From NCBI GenBank assembly GCA_006738865.1, contig AP019701.1, positions 1,608,001 to 1,672,000 on the forward strand: a stretch of 64,000 nucleotides of DNA, in the 5' to 3' direction. Of the stretch, positions 43,012-52,480 are shown piece by piece. The position numbers and the translations under genes are program-made. The stretch's first letter is position 1. Each line of letters opens with the position of its first letter. Source of the DNA: Allostella sp. ATCC 35155. Its GTDB lineage: Bacteria > Pseudomonadota > Alphaproteobacteria > ATCC43930 > Allostellaceae. Below the pieces are notes generated by a model. That model saw nothing but the letters and a program-made list of their open reading frames with translations, was not told the DNA's origin and did no database searches.

Positions 43012-44793
43012 ATGCTGCATCACACGCCGCTCATCGCCACCATCGTCGCCGGCCTCGGCCTCGCCTTCGTCCTGGGCACCATCGCCAACCGCATCCGGAT
43101 ATCGCCGCTGGTCGGCTATCTGCTCGCGGGCATCGCTGTCGGGCCCTTCACGCCGGGCTTCGTAGCCGACCAGGGGCTGGCCAACGAACTGGCGGAGATC
43201 GGCGTCATCCTGCTGATGTTCGGCGTCGGCCTGCATTTTTCCCTGGCCGAACTCCTGTCGGTGCGCGCCATCGCCATTCCGGGAGCGGTCGCGCAGATCG
43301 CCGTGGCGACGCTGCTCGGGATGGGTCTCGGCTGGACGATGGGCTGGCCATGGGGCGCGGGGTTGGTGTTCGGCCTCGCGCTGTCGGTGGCCAGTACCGT
43401 GGTGCTGCTGCGCGCGCTCCAGGAGCGGCGGATGGTCGACACCGAGCGGGGGCGCATCGCGGTCGGCTGGCTGATCGTCGAGGATCTCGCCATGGTCCTC
43501 GCGCTGGTCCTGTTGCCGGCCCTGGCCGGCCTCCTCGGCGGCGGCTTCGATCCGGCCGCGCGTCCGGGGGATCCGCTCGCGGCGCGGGACGTGCTGACCA
43601 CCGTCGGTCTGACGCTGGCGAAGGTGACCGCCTTCGTCGTGCTGATGCTGGTCGTCGGGCGGCGGATCATTCCGTGGATCCTGCACTATGTCGCCCATAC
43701 CGGTTCGCGCGAACTCTTCCGTCTCGCGGTGCTGGCCGTGGCGCTCGGCGTCGCCTACGGCGCGGCCGTCCTCTTCGGCGTCTCCTTCGCGCTCGGCGCC
43801 TTCTTCGCCGGCATGATCCTCAGCGAATCGCCGCTCTCGCAGCGCGCGGCCGAGGAGACGCTGCCCCTGCGCGATGCCTTCGCCGTCCTGTTCTTCGTCT
43901 CGGTCGGCATGCTGTTCGATCCGTCCAGCCTGCTCCGGGATCCGCTGCCGCTGCTCGGCACCGTGCTGATCATCGTCGCCGGCAAGTCGGTGGCAGCCTT
44001 CCTCATCGTGCGGGCCTTCGGATACAGCTCCGGCACCGGCTTCACGATCTCGGCCAGCCTGGCGCAGATCGGCGAGTTCTCGTTCATCCTGGCCGGCCTC
44101 GGCGTCAGCCTGCAGATCCTGCCGGAGGACGGCCGCAGCCTCATCCTGGCCGGCGCGATCCTGTCGATCCTGGTCAACCCGTTCCTCTTCGCCGGCCTGG
44201 ATGCGATGCGCGCGAGGGCCGAGCGGGCGCGCGCCGCGGCCGAGGCGGACTCCGCCGCGCGCGCGGCGCCGCCGGCGGAGGATCCGGAGGAGGCGGGGCC
44301 GGCACGCACGGAGCTGTCCGGCCATGCGGTCGTCGTTGGCTACGGCCGGGTCGGCAGCATCGTGGGCACCGGGCTGGCCGAGGCCGGCACCCCGACGCTG
44401 GTGATCGAGGAGCGGCAGACGCTGATCGACCAGCTCCATGCCGAGGGGCGCGAGGTGCTGGCCGGCAATGCCGCCGACGCCAGGATCCTGGAGGCGGCCG
44501 CGCTCGACCGGGCGCGCATCCTCTTCGTTGCCATCCCCGAAGCCTTCGAGGCCGGCCAGATCGTCCACGGCGCCCGGTCTGCCAATCCCGGCCTGGCGAT
44601 CATCGCCCGCGCCCATTCCGATGCCGAGGTCGAGCACCTGCGAAGCCACGGTGCCGACCACATCGTCATGGGCGAGCGGGAGATCGCGCGCGCCATGCTC
44701 GAGTTGGCCCGGTCGCCGGCCATGGCTGCAGCGGTGGCACCGGCGCCGGCCGACGATCCGGCGCCCGATCCGGAGCCGCCGCGCACGCCATGA
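43012..44793 (+). CDS. YbaL-like Kef-type K+/H+ antiporter, 593 aa
   Basis: A CPA2-family monovalent cation/proton antiporter. Residues 1-390 form about 12 helices, including the family core RISPLVGYLLAGIAVGPFTPGFV and GVILLMFGVGLHFS. A TrkA-N (RCK) nucleotide-binding domain follows, opening with VVVGYGRVGSIVGTG. The start MLHHTPLIATIV matches E. coli YbaL, so the ATG at 43012 is preferred over an in-frame ATG at 42970. The C-terminal tail is Pro/Ala rich. A K+ channel gene follows 64 bp downstream, suggesting joint potassium handling. Confidence 0.92.
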   Translation: MLHHTPLIATIVAGLGLAFVLGTIANRIRISPLVGYLLAGIAVGPFTPGFVADQGLANELAEIGVILLMFGVGLHFSLAELLSVRAIAIPGAVAQIAVATLLGMGLGWTMGWPWGAGLVFGLALSVASTVVLLRALQERRMVDTERGRIAVGWLIVEDLAMVLALVLLPALAGLLGGGFDPAARPGDPLAARDVLTTVGLTLAKVTAFVVLMLVVGRRIIPWILHYVAHTGSRELFRLAVLAVALGVAYGAAVLFGVSFALGAFFAGMILSESPLSQRAAEETLPLRDAFAVLFFVSVGMLFDPSSLLRDPLPLLGTVLIIVAGKSVAAFLIVRAFGYSSGTGFTISASLAQIGEFSFILAGLGVSLQILPEDGRSLILAGAILSILVNPFLFAGLDAMRARAERARAAAEADSAARAAPPAEDPEEAGPARTELSGHAVVVGYGRVGSIVGTGLAEAGTPTLVIEERQTLIDQLHAEGREVLAGNAADARILEAAALDRARILFVAIPEAFEAGQIVHGARSANPGLAIIARAHSDAEVEHLRSHGADHIVMGEREIARAMLELARSPAMAAAVAPAPADDPAPDPEPPRTP

Positions 44794-44857
44794 CCGCTCC
44801 ACCGTTTCCCCACTCTCCCGTTTCCCTGGCCGACCGGCATGACAGGTCGAGGTTCGA

Positions 44858-45652
44858 ATGCGTCCGCCGCTCGCCCACCGTCTGAACCGCCTGCTCGATC
44901 CGCTCGGCCGTGCCTCGCGCGCCGCGGGCTGGATCAACCGGGGCCTCGCCGTCTGCATCGTCGTCAGCTCGGTGTTCGCGATCCTCGACACCGAGCCGGC
45001 GGTGAGCCAGGCGGCGCCCGGCCTGTTCCTCTGGGTCGAGCGCATCTTCGGCGCGATCTTCGTCGTCGAGTATGCGGCCCGCCTGATCGCCGCCGGTGCC
45101 GACCCGCGCTATGCCGGCATCGCCGGCCGACTGCGCTATGCCGTCACCCCGATGGCGCTGGTCGACCTGGTGGCGATCCTGCCGCTGCTGCTCGGCGAAC
45201 TGGTCGGCAACACCCAGCTCGTGCGCCTGCTGCGGCTCTTCCGGCTGCTGCGCTTCTCGCGGCTGGGTGCCTTCTCCCGTGCGGCGACGATCCTGCTGAT
45301 GACGCTGCGGGCGCGCCTGCCGGAGCTTCTGCTCAGCCTGCTCGTCGCCTTCGTCGTGCTCATCTTCTCGGCGACGCTGATGTTCCTCATCGAGAGCGAG
45401 GCGCAGCCGGTCGCCTTCGGCAGCATCCCGCGCGCCATGTGGTGGTCGATCGCCACGCTGACGACCGTCGGCTACGGCGACGTCTATCCGGTGACCGCGC
45501 TGGGCCGCGTGCTGGCCGGCGTCACGGCGCTGGCCGCGATCGGCCTGATCGCCGCCCCGACCGGCATTCTCGCGACGGCGTTCGCCGAGGCGCTGCGACG
45601 CTATCACGAGGAGCGGACGGCGACGCTCGACGAGCCGGAGGCGCGATCGTGA
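44858..45652 (+). CDS. Voltage-gated-type potassium channel, 264 aa
   Basis: A six-helix ion channel. The S4-like segment has arginines at every third position (R123, R126, R129, R132, R135), and the pore has the K+ filter TVGYGD (203-208). The N-terminal 25 residues are basic. The short C-terminus lacks an RCK or cyclic-nucleotide domain. It probably opens to let K+ pass according to membrane potential. It follows the Kef-type antiporter and overlaps the next gene's GTG start by 4 nt. Confidence 0.92.
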   Translation: MRPPLAHRLNRLLDPLGRASRAAGWINRGLAVCIVVSSVFAILDTEPAVSQAAPGLFLWVERIFGAIFVVEYAARLIAAGADPRYAGIAGRLRYAVTPMALVDLVAILPLLLGELVGNTQLVRLLRLFRLLRFSRLGAFSRAATILLMTLRARLPELLLSLLVAFVVLIFSATLMFLIESEAQPVAFGSIPRAMWWSIATLTTVGYGDVYPVTALGRVLAGVTALAAIGLIAAPTGILATAFAEALRRYHEERTATLDEPEARS

Positions 45653-47258
45653 CGGCGACCCTCGGCGGCTTCCTCGACGCGCTGGCGGAGCGCCACGGCC
45701 GCCGCACCGCCTGGTGGTACGGCGGTCGCAGCGGCACCTTCGCCGACCTCGCCGAGGAGAGCCGGCGGGTGGCGGGCGGGCTGGCGCGGCTCGGGGTCGG
45801 GGCGGGGACCGGCTGCTGCTCTGGCTGCCGAACGGCCCCGCCTGGCTGGCGACGTTCTTCGGCGCGGCACGGCTGGGGGCGATCGTCTTCTGCGCCAATA
45901 CGCGCTTCCGCCATCGCGAGATGGCCGACCTGATCGGCCGCGGCGGCGTGCGCACGATCGTGCTGTGGCCGGGCTTCAAGGGGCTGGGCTTCCTGGATAC
46001 CCTCGCAGCCGCCGATCCGGCCGCCTTCGCAGCGGTCCGCGAGGTCGTGCTCTATGACGAGGGCGAGGCGCGGCCGCCGCTGCCGCCCGTCCTGGCGGAT
46101 CGGCGGATCGTCGGCTATTCGGAACTGGCGGCGGCCGCGCCGCATTGCGGCGCCGTCCGGGATGCCGGGCTTGGCGCGGCCGTCTTCACGACCTCGGGTA
46201 CGACGAAGGCACCCAAGTTCGTTCTGCATCCGCACCGGTCGCTCACCGTCCATGCCGCCCATTCGGCCGCCGCGATGGGCTATTGCGTCGGGGAGGCCGC
46301 CACGCTCCAGGCATTGCCCTTCTGCGGCGTCTTCGGCTTCTGCCAGGCAATGGCGAGCTTGGCGGCCGCAGCGCCGATGGCGCTCGAGCCCTTCTTCGAT
46401 CCCGAGAGCGCGCTCGACGCCATCGCCCGCCATCGCCTGACGGCGACCAACGCGACCGACGACATGCTGGAGCGGCTGCTCGCCGCCGACCCGGCGGGGC
46501 GCCGCCTCGCCGGCTTGCGGCGCTGCGGCTTCGCGGCCTTCAAGGCGCCGGAGCGCCGCGATCTCGTCGATGCGTACGACCGCTTCGGCGTGCGCCTCCA
46601 CGGACTCTACGGGATGAGCGAGGTGCAGGCGCTCTATGCCATGCGCGGCGCCGACGACCCGCCGGAGCAGCGGGTGCTGGGCGGCGGCCGGCCGGTCGCC
46701 GCCGAAGCACAGGTCCGCATCGTGGCGGCCGACGGGGCGGGGGCGGGCGAACGCATCCTGCCGGACGGCGAGGCCGGGCTGATCGAAGCCTCCGGCCCGA
46801 GCCGGATGATGGCCTATCTCGACGATCCCGCCGCGACGGACGCGGCGCTGACTCCCGACGGCTTTCTCCGCACCGGCGACATCGGCTATCGCGACGCGGA
46901 TGGCAGCTTCGTCTACCTGACGCGCGCCGGCGACGTGATGCGGCTCGGCGGGTTCCTCGTCTCGCCGCGCGAGATCGAGGCGTTCCTGGAGGACCAGCCC
47001 GGCATCGAGCGCGCCCAGGTGGTCGAGGCGGCGACCGCCGACGGCCCGCGCGCCGTCGGCTTCGTCACGCTGCGCCCGGGGGCCGAACTCGACGAACCCG
47101 CCCTGCTGGGTCGCGGGCGGGCCGCGCTCGCCCGCTACAAGGTGCCGGTGCGGGTCTTCGCCGTCGACGCCTTCCCGACCACCGAGAGCGCCAACGGCAT
47201 GAAGATCCAGCGCGCCGTGCTGCGGGCGGAGGCGGCGCGCCGCGTCGCCGCCGGCTGA
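45649..47258 (+). pseudogene. AMP-dependent acyl/aryl-CoA ligase with a one-base frameshift
   Basis: An ANL-superfamily ligase, which activates a carboxylate as acyl-AMP and then acyl-CoA. The N-terminal part (45649 to about 45805: LAERHGRR, GGLARLGVGAG) is in one frame and the rest (DRLLLWLPNGPAWLATFFGA onward) in another. A single base is missing in the GGGGCGGGG run at about 45800-45808. All later motifs are intact: TTSGTTKAPKF, YGMSEVQ, RTGDIGY, RAGDVMRLGG and the C-terminal catalytic lysine in NGMKIQR. Either a recent mutation or a homopolymer sequencing error. The GTG start overlaps the channel gene by 4 nt. Confidence 0.85.
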
Positions 47259-47265
47259 CGCCGGC

Positions 47266-47994
47266 CTACCGCCAAGCGGCGACCATCAGCATCATCGGCC
47301 GGTCGAGTTCCTCCTCGAGGGCCGCCTCGGCCGTGATCTGGGCCGCCGTCGGGGCGAACTCGGCGACCCGGCGAATGACGAAGCCGGCACCGATCAGGCC
47401 GTTCAGCGTGGTCGCGAGCGTCCGGTGATGCTTGAGCACGTCCGGTGCCAGCCAGTCGCTGCGGCGTTCCCCCTCTACGGCATAGCGCCGGACCGGCCAG
47501 ATGCGCCGGCCATCCCCGTCGGCCTGCCAGCGCGCGCCGGGCGCCGCCATGAAGATCGGGTGCTCGATGCTGAAGACGAAGGCCGATCCCGGCGTCAGCG
47601 CACGATGGACGACGCCCGCCAGACGGGCGAAGTCGGCGACGTAGTGGAGGGCCAGCGAACTGTAGGCCAGGTCGAAGCCGCCCGGCGGGAGGTCGAGCAA
47701 CTCCAGGTCGGCGATGGCGTACCGGACGGCCGGGTCGGACGTGTCCCGCCGGGCGCGGGCGATCATGTTCTCCGAGAGGTCGATGCCGAGGACCGATGCG
47801 GCGCCCTCGGCACGCGCCCAGCGCGCGAACCAGCCGAAACCGCAACCGAGGTCCAGCACGCGCCGGCCCGCGAGGTCGGGCAGCATCGCGCGCAGGGTGG
47901 GCCATTCCGGTGCGCCGTCATGGCCGAGCACCTGGCGCGGCAGCCGGCTGTAGCCGGCGAAGAAATCGGGGTCGTCGTAGATGTTCTGCGCCAT
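47266..47994 (-). CDS. SAM-dependent methyltransferase (class I), 242 aa
   Basis: A Rossmann-type methyltransferase. Motif I is VLDLGCGFGWFARW (46-59), with the acidic residue in GIDLSENM and motif post-II in DLAYSSLALHYV. The N-terminal MAQNIYDDPDFFAGYSRL opening is found in UbiE/COQ5-like and YafE-like enzymes of unknown substrate. The ATG at 47994 is chosen for this opening; a longer in-frame start adds basic residues only. It converges on the frameshifted ligase with a 7 bp gap. Confidence 0.88.
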   Translation of the reverse strand: MAQNIYDDPDFFAGYSRLPRQVLGHDGAPEWPTLRAMLPDLAGRRVLDLGCGFGWFARWARAEGAASVLGIDLSENMIARARRDTSDPAVRYAIADLELLDLPPGGFDLAYSSLALHYVADFARLAGVVHRALTPGSAFVFSIEHPIFMAAPGARWQADGDGRRIWPVRRYAVEGERRSDWLAPDVLKHHRTLATTLNGLIGAGFVIRRVAEFAPTAAQITAEAALEEELDRPMMLMVAAWR

Positions 47995-48106
47995 CGTTCG
48001 TCTCCGCAATGGTGGGGGACGGACGAGGCGGTTCGAACACAAGCGGCCTCGTCCGAAAATCGGCGAGGCTCGGCCCTGCGACGCGGTTGGCTAACGCGAT
48101 CGGCTC

Positions 48107-48135
48107 GCCGGCATCCCGCCCGTGGGAATGCCGGC
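48107..48135 (-). terminator. Hairpin downstream of the Cys-rich exported protein gene
   Basis: An 11 bp stem with one bulged base and a 6 nt loop lies 80 bp beyond the stop of the minus-strand gene at 48218. It could end that transcript or the opposite one; there is no U run. Confidence 0.3.
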
Positions 48136-48217
48136 CGCCCGGGCTACGATGTGGGTATCCTGCTTGACCATCGCCGGAGATTGCGGCAGGAGCGGCCGGC
48201 GGTCAACCGACCGGCGC

Positions 48218-48493
48218 CTACCGCGCGCGACCTGCGACCGGCCCCTGCGGGGTGGCGCAGATGCAGGCGGTCCCGGCCTGCGCCGGTGCCGACATGCGGC
48301 AGGAGCCGACCGGCGTGACGCAGAGCGCCGCCGTGCCGGTCGGCCCCGAGTTGCAGCCGCAGACGCGCCGCGCCTCCCAGACCGGCAACCCGCGCTGCTG
48401 GTAGGACTGGATGCATTGCGGCGCGCAGGCCGTCTGCGCGGCGGCCGGCGCCGCCAGCGTGCCGAGCAGCAGGACCGCGAGAAGCGCGCGCAT
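48218..48493 (-). CDS. Cys-rich exported protein, 91 aa
   Basis: A small secreted protein with a signal peptide (residues 1-19, ending APAAAQ) and a mature part of about 70 residues containing eight cysteines. The spacing (CAPQC, VCGC, single C, single C, CIC) suggests four disulphide bonds in the periplasm. I do not recognise the family. It starts 3 bp after the two-helix membrane protein gene, so the two are co-transcribed. Disulphide-rich exported peptides can be binding, inhibitor or toxin proteins, but nothing here decides. Confidence 0.75.
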   Translation of the reverse strand: MRALLAVLLLGTLAAPAAAQTACAPQCIQSYQQRGLPVWEARRVCGCNSGPTGTAALCVTPVGSCRMSAPAQAGTACICATPQGPVAGRAR

Positions 48494-48496
48494 CGC

Positions 48497-49177
48497 TCAG
48501 CAGGCCGGATCGAAGGACGGCATGACGTCGCGGTCGCCGCTGCGCAGGGTGTAGCTGACCACGTTCGGCCGGACGCACAGTTCCAGTTCGGCCGGCGGGA
48601 AGCCCAGCCGCTCCTTGAGCGCCACGTCGTAGAGGGCGCGCGTCATGTAGTGGTACTTGATGCGCCGGATCTCCTCGGCGTCGTCGGTGCGGATCACGAC
48701 GAAGCGGTAGCGCCGCGGATTGTGGTTGTCCTCGGGGTGGATGTAGATGCGATAGCGGGGATCGTCGAAGAAGTGCATCAGCACGTCGTCGGCCGAGGCA
48801 TAGATGTAGCCCTCGAAGATCTTGCGGTTCCAGGTTTCCTCGATGCGCGCCTGCACGAACTCGCGGCTGCGCATCCGCTGGTCGGGAAAGACCACGAAGA
48901 TCTGGACGTAGAAGAACCAGAGGATGGCCACCGCCACCAGGACGATCGAAAAGATCGAGTTCATGCGCCAGTAGCGCCGGGAGGTCTCGACCACGGCCGT
49001 ACGCTGGCCCGGGTCGTCGATCTTCGCTTCCAGGCTGGCCAGCAGCCAGCGCTGGCCGAAGACCGGGATGACCAGGGCGAAGAGAATGGCGAAGAAGGCC
49101 GGCGCGCATTGCTGCGCCAGCAGGACCAGACGCTCGAACTGCTCCGTCTTGTCGAGGAACGCGCTGAGGTCGGACAT
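48497..49177 (-). CDS. Two-helix membrane protein of unknown function, 226 aa
   Basis: Two membrane helices (about residues 27-45 and 76-97) flank a short polar loop, and the rest is a charged soluble domain with many aromatic and basic residues (Arg/Tyr/Asp), including RIYIHPEDNHNPRRYRF. No family is recognised. The ATG at 49177 follows GGGAGG at an 8 nt distance and is preferred over a longer start. It is the first gene of a two-gene unit with the Cys-rich exported protein. The soluble C-terminal half is probably cytoplasmic or periplasmic; topology cannot be fixed. Confidence 0.7.
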   Translation of the reverse strand: MSDLSAFLDKTEQFERLVLLAQQCAPAFFAILFALVIPVFGQRWLLASLEAKIDDPGQRTAVVETSRRYWRMNSIFSIVLVAVAILWFFYVQIFVVFPDQRMRSREFVQARIEETWNRKIFEGYIYASADDVLMHFFDDPRYRIYIHPEDNHNPRRYRFVVIRTDDAEEIRRIKYHYMTRALYDVALKERLGFPPAELELCVRPNVVSYTLRSGDRDVMPSFDPAC

Positions 49178-49360
49178 CGGCGGAGCCTCCCGGAGAGGTA
49201 CCAGCGTCCCGCGGATCATAAGCGTCGGGCATGGGTACCCACCGGCGAGACTGATCCAAATCAGCTCGGTACATCTGGAGCGATCGCACTTGCGTTCCGG
49301 TAGAGGGCGCCCGCACGAGGCGCTGCCTCGCCGGCTCGGAGTCTGCTAGAGATTCCGGCG

Positions 49361-50560
49361 ATGTCCCAGCCCGAATCCGCCCCTCCCGCCGCCGCCGACG
49401 TGGTCATCGTCGGGGGCGGCATCGTCGGCTCCGCCACCGCCTATTTCCTGACCTGCGACCCCGCCATGGCGGGGCGGGTCGTCGTGGTCGAGCGCGATCC
49501 GACCTATTCCCGCGCCTCGACCCCGCGGTCCGCGGGCTCGATCCGCCAGCAGTTCTCGACGCCCGAGAACATCCGCATGTCGCAGTTCGGCATGGCGTTC
49601 CTGCGCGACCTCGACCGCCATCTCGGTGTCGATGGCGACCCGGTCGATGTCGGCTTCCGCGAGAACGGGTATCTGTTCCTGGCGACCGCGGGCGGCGTCG
49701 GCGTGCTGGAAGCGAACCATGCGGTGCAGACGGCGTGCAATGCGGCCGTCGAGCTGCTGGATCCCGCGGGACTGGCCGCACGCTTTCCCTGGCTCTCGAC
49801 CGAGGGCATCGCCGCCGGCTCGTTCGGGACGGCGAACGAGGGCTGGTTCGACCCGCACACGCTGCTGATGGCGTTCCGCCGCAAGGCGCGGGCACAGGGC
49901 GCGGTCTATGTCGCGGACGAGGTGGTCGCCGTCGAGCGGCATGGCGGCCGCGTCACGGGCGTCGGCCTCGCCTCGGGCGGCCGCATCGCCTGCGGCACCA
50001 TGGTCTGCGCCGCCGGGCCGAACGCCGGCCGGGTGGCGGCGTTGGCCGGCGCCGACCTGCCCGTCGCCCATCGCAAGCGCTTCGTCTACGTCTTCGACTG
50101 CAAGGATCGCTTTCCGGCGATGCCGCTGGTCATCTGCCCGGACGGCGTCTGGGTGCGGCCGGAAGGGGCCGGCTATGTCTGCGGCACGTCGCCGCCGGAG
50201 GATGCGGATCCCGACTGCGAGGATCTCGAGCTCGACTACGCCATGTTCGAGGAGGTGGTGTGGCCCACCATCGCCGAGCGCATCCCCGCCTTCGAGGCGA
50301 TCAAGCTGACCAACGCCTGGGCCGGTCATTACGACTTCAACACGGTCGACCACAACGGGATCATCGGCCCGCATCCGGAGGTGGCCAACCTGATCTTCGC
50401 CAACGGCTTTTCCGGCCACGGGCTGCAGCAGGCGCCGGCAACCGGGCGGGCGGTGTCGGAGCTCATCCTGCAAGGGCGATTCACCACCCTCGATCTCTCG
50501 CGCTTCGCCTATACGCGCTTTGCCGAGGGCCGGCTGGTGCGCGAGCTGAACGTGGTCTGA
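49361..50560 (+). CDS. FAD-dependent oxidoreductase (DAO family), 399 aa
   Basis: A DadA/DAO-type flavoenzyme. The dinucleotide-binding motif VIVGGGIVGSATAYF spans residues 15-29, and the C-terminal FSGHGLQQAPATGRAVSELI is typical of sarcosine oxidase/dimethylglycine dehydrogenase/FOXRED1-like enzymes. It would oxidise an amine or amino acid with FAD. Length is normal. The ATG is the first in frame. It ends 10 bp before the convergent SLC13-type gene. Confidence 0.88.
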   Translation: MSQPESAPPAAADVVIVGGGIVGSATAYFLTCDPAMAGRVVVVERDPTYSRASTPRSAGSIRQQFSTPENIRMSQFGMAFLRDLDRHLGVDGDPVDVGFRENGYLFLATAGGVGVLEANHAVQTACNAAVELLDPAGLAARFPWLSTEGIAAGSFGTANEGWFDPHTLLMAFRRKARAQGAVYVADEVVAVERHGGRVTGVGLASGGRIACGTMVCAAGPNAGRVAALAGADLPVAHRKRFVYVFDCKDRFPAMPLVICPDGVWVRPEGAGYVCGTSPPEDADPDCEDLELDYAMFEEVVWPTIAERIPAFEAIKLTNAWAGHYDFNTVDHNGIIGPHPEVANLIFANGFSGHGLQQAPATGRAVSELILQGRFTTLDLSRFAYTRFAEGRLVRELNVV

Positions 50561-50570
50561 GCGCGGCGCA

Positions 50571-52358
50571 TCAGCGCAGCGGGAAGACCATCGGCAGCAG
50601 CGCGACGGAGATGGCCAGCACGATGAAATCGAGGGGCAGGCCCATCTTCCAGTAGTCGGAGAAGCGGTAGCCGCCGGGCGCCAGGATGAGCGTGTTGTTC
50701 TGGTGGCCGAACGGGGTGAGGAAGTCGCAGCTGGCGCCGATCGCCACGGCCATCAGGAAGGCGTCCGGCTGCAGCCCGGACTGCTGGGCGATGCCGATCG
50801 CGATCGGTGCCATGACGATGACGGTGGCGGCGTTGTTGAGGGCCGGCGTCAGCACCATCGTCGCCACCAGGACGAGGGCCAGCATGCCGCGTTCGGGCAG
50901 CTGGCCGCCGGTGTCCGCCACCCAGGTCGAGGCGATCTCGGCCAGCCCGGTCGTCTCGAGGATGCCGCCGACCGGGATCATCGCCCCGAGCAGGACGACG
51001 ACCGGCCATTCGACGGCGTCGTAGAGTTCGCGCAGCGGCATCACCCCGAACGCGAGGACCGCCAGCACGGCGAGCGTGAAGGCGATCGCCGCGGGCAGCA
51101 GGTCGGCCGCCACGAGGCCGATGGCGGCGGCCATGATCGCGACCGTCGTGTAGAGCCGGAAGGGTTGCAGGGCGATGCGGCGGTCGGCGAGCGGCAGGCA
51201 TCCCATCTGGCGGACGGAGTCGCCCATCTGCTCGCCGTCGCCCTCCAGCAGCAGCACGTCGCCGGCCGCCAGCGCGGTATTGCGGACCCGGCCCGTGAGA
51301 GGGCGTCCCTGGCGCGAGACGGCCAGCAGGTTGACGCCGAAGCGGGCGCGCAGGCGCAGGCCGCGGGCGGTGGCGCCCTGGATCCAGGCCGTGGGACCGA
51401 CGATGACCTCCATCGTCTCCAGTGCGCGGGGCGCCGCCGGCTTCTCGTCCTCGCCCTCGGTCGTGTGAGCGGACACGAGTTCGAGGTCGCCGCTGCCGAC
51501 GAGATCGCGCAGCAGCTCGGCATCGGCCTGGACGAGGAGGTCGTCGCCGGCCTCGAGCGAGGTGCCGGGGAAGCGCCCGCGCAGGCGCAGGCCGCGGCGG
51601 CCGATCTGGATCACATAGAGCCGGCCCTCGAACTTGTCCTCCAGCTCCGTCACGCGGGACCCGGCGAAGTCAGAATCCTCGCCGATCCGCACCTCGGTCA
51701 CATAATGGCCGACGTCGAACTGCTCCATGGCCGAGGCCGCGCCCTTGCGGTCGGCCGGCAGCAGGAAACGCGACACCAGGACCATGAAGGCGATGCCGGC
51801 CAGGGTCACCGCGGCGCCGACCGGCGCGAAGGCGAAGAAGTCGAAGGCGGGCTGGTCGTAGCGCTCGCGGAAGCCGGCGACGAGCAGGTTGGGCGGCGTG
51901 CCGATCAGCGTGCACATGCCGCCCAGCATGCAGGCGAAGGAGAGCGGCATCAGCACCAGCGCCGGCGAGCTTTCGAACCGGCGTGCCCCGGCGATCGCGA
52001 TCGGCATCAGGATGGCGAGCGCGCCGATGTTGTTCATGAAGGCGGAGAGCACGGCACCCAGCAGGCAGAGCAGCGCGGTCTGCTGGAAGGGCGTGGCGAC
52101 CAGCCGGTTGATCCGGTCGCCGACGACGGCGACGACGCCCGATCGCGCGAGCGCGTGGCTGAGGACAAGGACGGCCGCGACGGTGATGACGGCGGCGTTG
52201 CCGAAGCCGGCGAAGGCGGCGTCCGCGTCGACCAGTCCGGTCAGTACCGAAGCGGCCAGCGCGCCCAGCGCGACCACGTCGTAGCGCACCCGGTCCCAGA
52301 TGAAGGCGGCGAGCGTCAGCACGAAGATGGCGATGGCGAGGAGTTGCGGCGTCGTCAC
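50571..52358 (-). CDS. SLC13/ArsB-like carrier with two TrkA-C domains, 595 aa
   Basis: A CitMHS/SLC13-type transporter. Two six-helix halves (about residues 1-190 and 400-595) surround two TrkA-C (RCK-C) domains at about 205-285 and 305-385. The half-motifs MNNIGALAILMPIAIAGARR and GTPPNLLV, and NNAATVIVMAPIAIGIA, are typical. Such proteins import anions such as sulfate or dicarboxylates with Na+. The start is a GTG at 52358; no ATG lies in frame at a suitable place. The ligand cannot be given. It is divergent from modA, sharing a 120 bp region with the ModE-like palindrome, so either gene might be under that site. Confidence 0.85.
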   Translation of the reverse strand: MTTPQLLAIAIFVLTLAAFIWDRVRYDVVALGALAASVLTGLVDADAAFAGFGNAAVITVAAVLVLSHALARSGVVAVVGDRINRLVATPFQQTALLCLLGAVLSAFMNNIGALAILMPIAIAGARRFESSPALVLMPLSFACMLGGMCTLIGTPPNLLVAGFRERYDQPAFDFFAFAPVGAAVTLAGIAFMVLVSRFLLPADRKGAASAMEQFDVGHYVTEVRIGEDSDFAGSRVTELEDKFEGRLYVIQIGRRGLRLRGRFPGTSLEAGDDLLVQADAELLRDLVGSGDLELVSAHTTEGEDEKPAAPRALETMEVIVGPTAWIQGATARGLRLRARFGVNLLAVSRQGRPLTGRVRNTALAAGDVLLLEGDGEQMGDSVRQMGCLPLADRRIALQPFRLYTTVAIMAAAIGLVAADLLPAAIAFTLAVLAVLAFGVMPLRELYDAVEWPVVVLLGAMIPVGGILETTGLAEIASTWVADTGGQLPERGMLALVLVATMVLTPALNNAATVIVMAPIAIGIAQQSGLQPDAFLMAVAIGASCDFLTPFGHQNNTLILAPGGYRFSDYWKMGLPLDFIVLAISVALLPMVFPLR

Positions 52359-52442
52359 GGTCTGCGGCCCCCATGCTGCCGCCGGCCCTGAACGAGGCGC
52401 AGGGATGCAGGGTTCCGAGGCGGTTGCGGGATTAGCAGCCAG

Positions 52443-52466
52443 CGATATATCGTTAGGAATATATCG
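52443..52466. promoter_or_regulatory. ModE (Mo-box)-like operator
   Basis: A perfect 8 bp inverted repeat CGATATAT-N8-ATATATCG lies 14 bp before the modA-like start. Its half-sites agree with the general CGnTATAT-N6-8-ATATAnCG form of molybdate-dependent ModE/Mop sites. The match is by pattern only; binding is not shown. Confidence 0.6.
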
Positions 52467-52480
52467 AATCGGAGGTGAGG

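Noticed and set aside
44840-44875. A possible tRNA T-arm (GGTTCGAATGC) before the K+ channel gene
   Set aside because: No matching acceptor, D or anticodon stems surround it; it is the start region of the channel gene.
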